This document shows positions 8,825 through 15,075 of a stretch of DNA of 15,075 nt, piece after piece. The notes under the pieces are model-generated. The model saw nothing but the letters and a program-made list of their open reading frames with translations. It was not told where the DNA came from and ran no database searches. The first letter of the stretch is position 1, and every line of letters begins with the position of its first letter. The position numbers were made by a program, and so were the translations under genes. Origin of the DNA: Acanthamoeba sp. SK_2022b (taxonomy: Eukaryota > Discosea > Longamoebia > Acanthamoebidae); the NCBI GenBank assembly GCA_027943245.1, contig JANDJZ010000450.1, positions 20,001 to 35,075 on the forward strand. The letters run 5' to 3'.

Positions 8825-9294
8825 TCAAGCTACGAGGGCTGATTGTGGTCCACTACGAAACCGTAACCATCAACAACCAAGGCGGCCCGACACCCCGAGT
8901 GCCAACCAAGGCGGCTTTGGCCCACGCGCGCGCATACGAGCCGCGACCTCGAGACCACAACCAATCAGCGCAACAAACAAACAACAAACAACCAGACCTG
9001 TGTGGAAAGCTGCCCGTCCCGGGAGGTACATTTTGCGCGTGCGCGCGATCGAGCGCACGCTCTTCCCCCCGCCCCCCTTTCTCTTCCTACTCGTTTTTCG
9101 TGCGTGTGCGGGTGTGCGTTGTGTCGTTTGGCCTTGGTCGTTGTTTTTCGTCGTTTCGTCGTCTGTCTCGTGTGTGGCGTCGCTTTCTCTATTTGCTCTC
9201 TCTTTCTGTCTTTCGCTTTCTCTCTTTCCAGCAAATAAAACACCAAACAAATACAAAACACAACCCACGCTCGATCGTCAGCTCGGCGCCTCTC
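8825..9294. other. convergent 3' spacer, F-box / VWA genes
   Basis: No coding exon is supported. The plus strand from about 9060 to 9230 is pyrimidine- and TG-rich (CTTTCTCT, TCGTCGTTTCGTC). A GTACAT donor at 9026 and a strong CTCTCTTTCCAG acceptor at 9231 could delimit a 206-nt intron in the F-box 3' UTR. Confidence 0.45.
9234..9239 (+). promoter_or_regulatory. possible poly(A) signal of the F-box gene
   Basis: AATAAA lies 410 nt after the F-box stop, immediately after the CTTTCCAG acceptor-like site. If the candidate 3' UTR intron 9026-9231 is removed, the signal falls about 200 nt from the stop. I found no matching signal on the minus strand for the VWA gene. Confidence 0.5.
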
Positions 9295-10184
9295 TTAGGC
9301 CAGAGAGCGCACAAAGTCGGTCGCGAGCTGCTCCCAGTCGATTGTCGGTGCTTCAGGCGTGGTCGCGGCCTTGGCCTGCCGTGCCACGAACTGGTTGGCC
9401 TTGCGCACGACAAGGCTCCAGTTGACGTTCTGGTCGGGGAAGCGCGTGACCAGGTAGGCGCTGGCCACGGCCGTCGCCCAGAGCCCGGCCACGGCGCCCG
9501 ATTGGGCTGCCGCTGGCGGCAGGGCGGCCAGCAGTTGGTCCACCGAGATCTGCAGTAGCGCTGCCACGTCACTGACCTCCCAGCAGCCGCTGGCCTTCTG
9601 CTTGGTCACGATGCTCCTCATCAGCGCCGGCGGCGCCGACGTCGGCGTCTCCGCCTCTGCCTCTGCCTCCACCTCCACTTTCGCCTTCGTTTCTTCGCTT
9701 TCGCCTTCGCCTTCGCCTTCGCTTTCACCTTCGCTTTCGTAGTCGTCACCATCGTCGCTCTCGTAGCACAGATGAATTTCTTGGCTCTCCTTTGCCTTCT
9801 CCCGAGCGATCGAGCTGACCGACGAGACAGAGCTCGAGGAGGTCTTTTTCAACAATTTCCTCCCCCTCGCCGGTCTGTCCTCGGCCTTCGAATACGCGTC
9901 GGCTTGGCTAGAGAAGCGCAGAGCAAGGCTCGGCGCTGCTGCAGAGGCCATCGGCATCGGCGGCGAGACGGTGGTCCACGGGCCTGTCGCCACACGAACA
10001 TCAACAATCGAGGGAAAAGGAGGCGCGGTTGAGTTGGCGTGCACGGGGAAGGGGCCGAGACTCGGCCAGACAACGAAACGAGGTGCGCGTCGTACTCTGA
10101 GTGAGCTTTTGCCTGCCTCGCTCGTAGCGCTCACGTGCCACTATCTGCTGCTCTCTCTCGGCGTTGTACTCGGTCACTATCACG

Positions 10185-10258
<74 letters not shown>

Positions 10259-11317
10259 AGAGGTCAGCAGAACAGCAAAGGTGGTCGGATGGCGAGGGAA
10301 GGTACCCTTCTGGAACGTGACGGGGATGCGGCGCGACTGCATGGAGCCCTCTGTGGCCTCCTCGCGCTCCTCGACGGCCACGAAGGCCGTGAGCTTGGAC
10401 ATGACGCCGTGCTCCACCGACAGCCGGATCGTTTCGTTGTTCACGTTCTTGCCCGGCAATACCTCCCCCTTGGGGTTGTGGAGGTAGCTGCGCCCGTCGG
10501 CAAGGTCACTGTTTTTATAAATTTGTTTTTGAATTTAATTTATCTCGTAATAAATAATCTCAAATATTGATTTTATTTGAAATTATTATTTTATTTGAAA
10601 ATAAAATCAATTTTTTTAAATATAGAAATGTACCGGAGAGTGGAGTGGGCGGCGAGTTTGTGGACGAGGTCGCCTGGCTTGGCGCCGCCGAGGTCGATCT
10701 TCATGGTCGAGATGAACGGCTTGTTGCCCACCTTGGCCCGCAGCGTCATCTCGACTGCCACACGCCAGCGCCGGTGAGGGGAGAGGATAAGAGGGGGGGG
10801 GGTTTGGGAGGGGGAGCGAGAGGGTAGCTTTACCGGGCCCGGTCTGCGACTCGCCGTCCTGGGGGAAGGCGTAGACCACGATGCGGCCGCCGGCAAAGAG
10901 CGGCGCGAGCCGGTGGGGCGACTGGCGCACCTTGATGCCCTTCCAGGCCAGCGCCAGGTTGGTCAGCGCCGGCTGCATGGCCCGGTTGAGCTGTCGCATC
11001 ACCTTCTGCTCCATCGGCTCGTTGTCCTTCACGAACTCGTAGAAGCCCTCCTGCGATTTCACACACGCATGCGCGCGCGCGCACAACGACGCAAGGCTTT
11101 AACCCAAGCTCACGAGCCACAAGGGCCATGAGAGGGAGGGAGGGCCCCTACCCCTGCGCGGGCGAGGCCCTTGACGAGCTCGGCCGAGGCGCCGCTGCCG
11201 ATGCCGAACGTGAAGACGCGCGTCGTGTCGGCGTGCTTGCGCACAAAGTCGACGCATTCGATCGTGTTGACCACGCAGCCATCTGCAGTTGCTCCGCCAT
11301 GCCGCACACACACACGC

Positions 11318-11383
<66 letters not shown>

Positions 11384-13256
11384 AATACGCCGCGGTGAGT
11401 GTTACCCCCGGCGAGGAGTGGGCCTATGGTGACGCGGTACCGGTGAGAAGGAAGAGCTGGCGCGCGTAGCCGTCCCTGGGCTTGGTCTGGAGCACCTCCT
11501 TCAGCGGCTTCAGTATGTCGGTCCCGTCCAGGTCGGCCTTCATCTGCCTCACGTGCTCGGCCGCGATCTCGAGATTCCTGCCGGTGGGACTCGGGTGAGT
11601 CTCACAGACGAGAATGTGTCGACAACAAACAGCAAGCAGGAGTAGCACGCGCGCGGCTCCGTACGTGTCGTTGTATTCGACGCTGCCCTTCTTGAAGAGG
11701 AGCTGCATGCGCGAGCCGAAGCCGATGATGTTGAAGAGGACGCCCGGGCTGAGGCTGCGCAGGAAGAGGTCGAGGGTCTCCCTGACCTTCTGGATGCGCG
11801 ACCCCTCCATGCTGCCCGACCGATCGACCAGGAACACCAGCTCTGCGCACACGTTCTCGTCGTCGCGCAGCTCGAGGTGCGGGTAGAGCGAGACCATGAT
11901 CGCCTTCTTGCCCTTCTCGTTGACGCCCACCCTCGTGCACGGCCTTCAAAAAAAATTGTTATAAGTTTGATTTTTTTAATGGACTTATTCTCGAGTTCTC
12001 TCTTTTACGGATGAAAAGCCATATAATTCAAAAATAGAAATAGAAATTAAAAAATTGGTAACAAAAAAGTCAATAATAAAATAATAAAAGACAAAAAGGT
12101 GGGGCGTACAGGTGCGGCTCGGCGAGCTTGGTGAGCAGGATAAAGTCGATGGGAGGCAAGCCTTCGGGGGTCGGCTGCAGCGTGACCACGCCTTGTGTCG
12201 GTTCATCGCCGAACTCGAACGTGATCGGGTGCGACGTGGAGGACACGGTCCTGATCCTGCTGGTCATCTCTGTTTAAGCAACAAAGGCAAGAAGGTAAGT
12301 GCCCTGCTTTCCCTGATTCCTGATCATCGGCGATGATCACGGGTGGCCGTCGGTACCGAGCTTGACGGTGAGCTTGAGCTCGGGCAGGTGGAAGTTCTTT
12401 TCCTTGGCCACAAAATACGACGGATTGTCGCTTGTCATCGGTAAGCGCCACTGGAGCTATTCACAAAAAGAAACAGAATAACATAATTATTAGACGAAGA
12501 TATTTTGTATATAAATAAATACTAAAACGCAGATGCGTGGTTGCTGGCGTGGAGACGTACGAGTCCCTCGACAAAGGAGAGCTCGCTGGCGTAGGTGATG
12601 GCGATGGTGACCTCCTTGCCCGGCGGCAGGTTGCCCACGTTGACCGAGAACACATTGGCCTCGTCCTCCTTCGCTTCGAGCTTGTAGGCGCCGTGGCCGC
12701 TGGCGATGGCGTCGTCCTGCCCAGTGGACCCGTCAATCGCAACTCACAACTCACGATAGCGGGACACACGCAAGGCCCTACGTAGGTGTCGCGAGCTTGC
12801 TCCTTCTCCTGAACGACGCCCCGGAGCTTCTTGCCGTCGATGTAGGCCACAAAGTCGGTAATGGCGGCCTTCTCCTCCAGCGGGAACACGTAGACGGCTG
12901 GCGACGTTTGTGGTAGGCCATGGTGAGTGTCACGAACGACCTGCTGTGTGCGTGGTATGGTGTACCTTCAATCGGATCCGACTCAACGTTGATGAAGGTC
13001 TGGCGGATGGTCACAGAAGCGGAGAAATCGGCGATGAGCGCCTCCACGCTCACGTCCTGGCGTGCACCAGCAATGATCACACCTTAGAATTTTTTTTTAA
13101 TAAAATAACATAAAATAAAAACAAAACAAATAATGAATAGGGGCAGAGGCTTGCCTTCAGGGGTATGGGTGGCTGAGGCTTGGCTGGCTCGGACCACCAC
13201 CTTCGCAGATAACCTGTAGTTACAGTGTTGGTGCTGAACCAGAAAGAAAACACCAT
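9295..13256 (-). CDS. VIT and von Willebrand A domain protein, VWA5A-like
   Basis: Fourteen exons read 13256-13155, 13056-12966, 12897-12782, 12716-12561, 12456-12357, 12269-12110, 11943-11665, 11577-11441, 11282-11152, 11050-10834, 10754-10634, 10508-10306, 10176-10096, 9983-9295, giving about 860 residues in frame. A VIT domain spans about 28-165 (PIPLKDVSVEA, YVFPLEEKAAITDF, DGKKLRG, NVGNLPPGKEVTI). The vWA domain has a complete MIDAS: D282-R-S284-G-S286, T354 in LDGTD and D381 in LLTDG. After it comes EHGVMSKLTAFVAVEE, an acidic Glu/Ser/Gly linker (about 690-740), and a C-terminal block (KASGCWEV...LLQIS, WATAVASAYL) like that of VWA5A and PARP4. It is probably a cytosolic protein-interaction scaffold; no enzymatic role is evident and I see no signal peptide. 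The first intron is GC-AG. Exon 13 is the least certain: it is short and chosen by splice phase. Confidence 0.85.
10187..10255 (+). repeat. (CA)n microsatellite in VWA intron 12
   Basis: A 69-nt pure CA tract on the plus strand, reading GT in the VWA sense direction, lies inside the 129-nt intron 10305-10177. Confidence 0.97.
10509..10633 (-). other. AT-rich VWA intron 11 with inverted repeat
   Basis: The intron (donor GTACAT, acceptor AAAAACAG) is almost entirely A/T, in sharp contrast to the GC-rich exons on both sides. It holds a perfect 13-bp inverted repeat, 10566-10578 against 10599-10611 (ATTGATTTTATTT and its complement), with a 20-nt loop. Confidence 0.85.
11305..11380 (+). repeat. 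(CA)n microsatellite in VWA intron 8
   Basis: CA repeats interrupted by two CG units at the left and pure from 11323 to 11380 (29 units). They fill half of the 158-nt intron 11440-11283. Confidence 0.97.
11944..12109 (-). other. AT-rich VWA intron 6
   Basis: This 166-nt intron (GTACGC donor, TTTTTTTTGAAG acceptor in sense) is the longest in the gene and strongly AT-rich with many poly(A)/poly(T) runs. Removing it joins the end of the VIT-side exon (TKLAEPH) to the strand leading into the vWA domain in correct phase. Confidence 0.8.
13057..13154 (-). other. GC-AG intron 1 of the VWA gene
   Basis: The sense strand reads CTGAAG|GCAAGC at the donor and GCACGCCAG|GAC at the acceptor, with an AT-rich middle. 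AAG|GCAAG is the strong-consensus form of a GC donor. This junction gives PIPLKDVSV, which aligns with the PxPLK start of VIT domains. Using the nearer TTCTAAG acceptor would shift the frame. Confidence 0.7.
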
Positions 13257-13800
13257 GTGCGAGAGTGGCGGTACCACAAATGAAGTGCATAAGCTGAGGT
13301 GCTGTTGCGGCTGTTGTTGTTTATGGAGTAAGTATATGTTTATGGAGCAAGACTTCCGGTGCGGTGAAGGCTGTCTCTTGCGTGAACTTTACAAACCGGA
13401 AATCTGTCTGGTTTGAAAGACAGAGGTCGACAACTCTTAGTTCAGGTAACAAGTTGCCCTCCCACAAGTGGGGAGGGTGAGCTGCGCCTCAAGAGGGGGA
13501 GCTTGCCTGGTGAAAAGCATTACAAGCATCAACCCTTAGTAGCAAGTAGCGAACAGGTTCACAGTCTACATCTCTTAAAGAGGTGGCCTGCTCGTTCCTC
13601 TATTCCGAGGAGCTGAGCGGTTCCCTATAATTTAACAACAAACTCTTTTACACGTTATCGTCCTCTAATTATTACACAAAAATATAATATAATATGGTCT
13701 CTGCTGTTACAGCCGGCACCCTAAACACAATTACCAATGTGCTAATTCAAAAATAAATGTCTCAATTTGCTGGTTGAAAAACGTGTCACTTACTGCCGAC
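13257..13800. promoter_or_regulatory. shared divergent upstream region, VWA / Arp
   Basis: 544 bp lie between the divergent VWA and Arp start codons. The part nearest the Arp gene is AT-rich, with an AAATATAATATAATATGG tract (13679-13696) about 105 nt before the Arp ATG that could act as a TATA element. The middle part is described separately as a possible structured RNA. Confidence 0.45.
13420..13625. ncRNA. possible structured non-coding RNA, unassigned
   Basis: This stretch is neither codon-like nor low complexity and contains several strong stems: CCCTCCC/GGGAGGG (13457-13463 with 13471-13477), and a two-part stem GCTC...CCTC/GAGG...GAGC (13590-13618) closed by a six-base loop. I compared it by eye with RNase P/MRP, SRP RNA, U-snRNA and box C/D signatures and could not assign it. 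The strand is undetermined. It could equally be a promoter with chance pairing. Confidence 0.25.
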
Positions 13801-15075
13801 ATGGAGCGGGTCGAGGCTGTGGTCGTTGACTTTGGCAGCGCCACGCTGCGGGTGGGTATGTTGGCCTCCGTCTATTCAGAGGCGTTCTGCCGAACTCACT
13901 TGACATCCAGGCTTAAGTGGAGAGTCAGAGCCCTGGTGCATGCCTTCTGTGGTCGGCACTCCACGCAGCCCAGCAGCAGGCACCGAGGCTCTCCTTCTTG
14001 GGGCAGCAGCCCTCAATAACCAAAGCGAGTACCGCGTTAGATATCCTGTACGTGTTAAGAAGGTTTCTTGGTGGCCCTTTCTTCTCTAATTTCACTGACG
14101 CTGAGTACACGACGTTGGTTTTGGGTTGGCGCCAGGTGCATCACGGCCTGGTCATCAACTGGGACAACGCCGAGGGTCTGTGGTCGGCCGCGTTCGCGCA
14201 GATGAACGTGCAGGCCGAGGAGCACCCGGTGCTGCTGGCAGAGGACCCACTCTCCCGCGCCTACAACCGCGAGAAGGCCGCCCAGGTGTTCTTCGAGACC
14301 TTACAAGCGCCCGCCTACTACGCCGCCGCACAGGTCCCCCAAGCCTTTCTCGTCAAACTAATTCACTATCTTACGTATTCTTTGCGATCAATTTAGACAA
14401 CGTTGGCGCTGTTGGCGAGCCAGAAGCGAACGGGGGTCGTGGTGGACATTGGCTACGAGAAGACGAATGTATTCTGCGTCTACGAAGGTTCTTGGCCTGT
14501 TGTTGTGCACCACCGGAGGTTCTGTTCTAACTTGAGATCCAGGGCACACTCTGACCTACACGAGCGGACGGGATCTGCTCATGCATGTCGGCGGGCGCAC
14601 AATTACTGACTACCTCGCCCAACTTCTCAGCAACCAACACCACGACTCCTTCACCACCATCAGCGAGCGAGATCTTAATGGTTAGTCGTGCCTACACCAC
14701 GACAGATCGCCCTATTAACCGGAGCGAGTTGGATGGAACAGGAGTGAAGGAGAAGTTCTGCTACGCGTCGCTGTGCTACGATGACGATCTGGCTACTCTT
14801 GCCAAACAGAGCGGCCTGCGGGGCTCCGGGTTCGTGTTCCTCACCTCCGTGCGTGCGGGAGGTATGAGCGTGTGTGCGTGCGGTTGACCAGAGACATGTC
14901 ATGCCCCTGGGCAGGCCGCGCTGGGGAAAGCTGGCCGGCACTTATCTCGACGCCCTCCCCACCGAGCTCCTGTTTCGCATCGATGCGATGGCCGACCACA
15001 ACGAGATAATGCGACGCGTCAGCCTGAAGGATGGTAAGGGGGAAGGGTCTCTCTGTAAGGCGGTGGGCTGTAGCC
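13801..15075 (+). CDS. actin-related protein, 5' part, divergent
   Basis: The gene runs off the right edge. Exons: 13801-13855, 13911-14047, 14136-14333, 14397-14487, 14543-14680, 14742 to about 14836, and about 14915-15033. Phosphate loop 1 is VVVDFGSATLRVG (about 7-19), followed by PSVVGTPR, a YPVHHGLVINWDN segment (actin YPIEHGIVTNWDD), EEHPVLLAEDPL, NREKAAQVFFET, VVVDIGYEKT (phosphate loop 2), the RDL.....GGRTITDYL block, TTISERD and VKEKFCYASL. These appear in actin order. The nucleotide pocket therefore looks kept, but most surface residues differ from actin, and I cannot place it in a named Arp class. After CYDDD there is extra sequence of perhaps 50 residues (YLDALPTELLFRIDAM) before a VSLKDG that may correspond to actin YELPDG. 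The exon 6/7 splice is uncertain: the best-looking exon 7 frame needs a phase-2 donor. Confidence 0.82.

Noticed and set aside
8845..9558. 237-codon plus-strand open frame
   Set aside because: It crosses the convergent spacer and the antisense of the VWA last exon; composition is not codon-like.
9984..10134. Upstream part of the open frame containing VWA exon 14
   Set aside because: A GTACG donor at 10095 and a GCGACAG acceptor at 9984, in matching phase, make it an intron; the preceding exon 10176-10096 reads more like protein.
9971..10570. 199-codon plus-strand frame with a poly-His/Thr stretch
   Set aside because: The His/Thr run is the translated CA microsatellite; the minus-strand exons explain the flanks.
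13774..13800. Upstream extension of the Arp reading frame
   Set aside because: No ATG in frame; the ATG at 13801 sits directly before the actin-type phosphate loop as expected.
1..15075. CRISPR arrays, tRNA genes, operons, transposase genes
   Set aside because: None was seen; repeats are microsatellites and low-complexity tracts, and the gene structure is eukaryotic.

Overview
This is a gene-dense, intron-rich eukaryotic window with GC-rich coding exons, many introns of roughly 65-130 nt (often with GTACG-type donors) and a dispersed 5S rRNA gene. The 5S sequence and the gene style match what I know of Acanthamoeba (Amoebozoa), so I read it as an Acanthamoeba or close-relative nuclear contig. 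I could run no search; all gene models come from reading exons by eye, checking splice phase and recalling family motifs.

Layout: (1) 1-483 holds no gene I can support, apart from the 3' flank and poly(A) signal of the next gene. (2) 484-819, minus strand: a 78-residue tail-anchored protein resembling TRIQK, in two exons. (3) 1144-5772, plus strand: a 20-exon poly(ADP-ribose) polymerase of about 1020 residues. It has PARP1-type modules (one PARP zinc finger, PADR1 zinc ribbon, WGR, helical regulatory domain, ART catalytic domain with H-Y-E triad), no BRCT, and an N-terminal NADAR domain. (4) 6045-6163, plus: 5S rRNA, preceded by an exact 26-bp partial copy of its own 5' end. (5) 6720-8824, plus: a six-exon F-box protein with a long acidic C-terminal tail. 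(6) 9295-13256, minus: a 14-exon, about 860-residue VIT + von Willebrand A protein of the VWA5A type. (7) 13801 to the right edge, plus: the 5' part of a divergent actin-related protein. Between (6) and (7), 13420-13625 can fold into hairpins and may be a structured RNA.

The TRIQK-like/PARP pair and the VWA/Arp pair are divergent and share upstream regions of 324 and 544 bp. The F-box and VWA genes converge on a 470-bp spacer.

The main discovery candidate is the PARP itself. One polypeptide joins an ADP-ribose writer (PARP) to a NADAR module, a family that cleaves N-glycosidic bonds and includes members that remove ADP-ribose from guanine bases. The NADAR motif acidic residues are partly substituted, so it may be an eraser, a reader or a degenerate domain. 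Other notable features are long (CA)n tracts inside introns, all CA on the same genomic strand and one directly abutting a splice acceptor; AT-rich islands confined to introns; two stop-free introns of 3n length inside the NADAR region; and a GC-AG intron at the start of the VWA gene.
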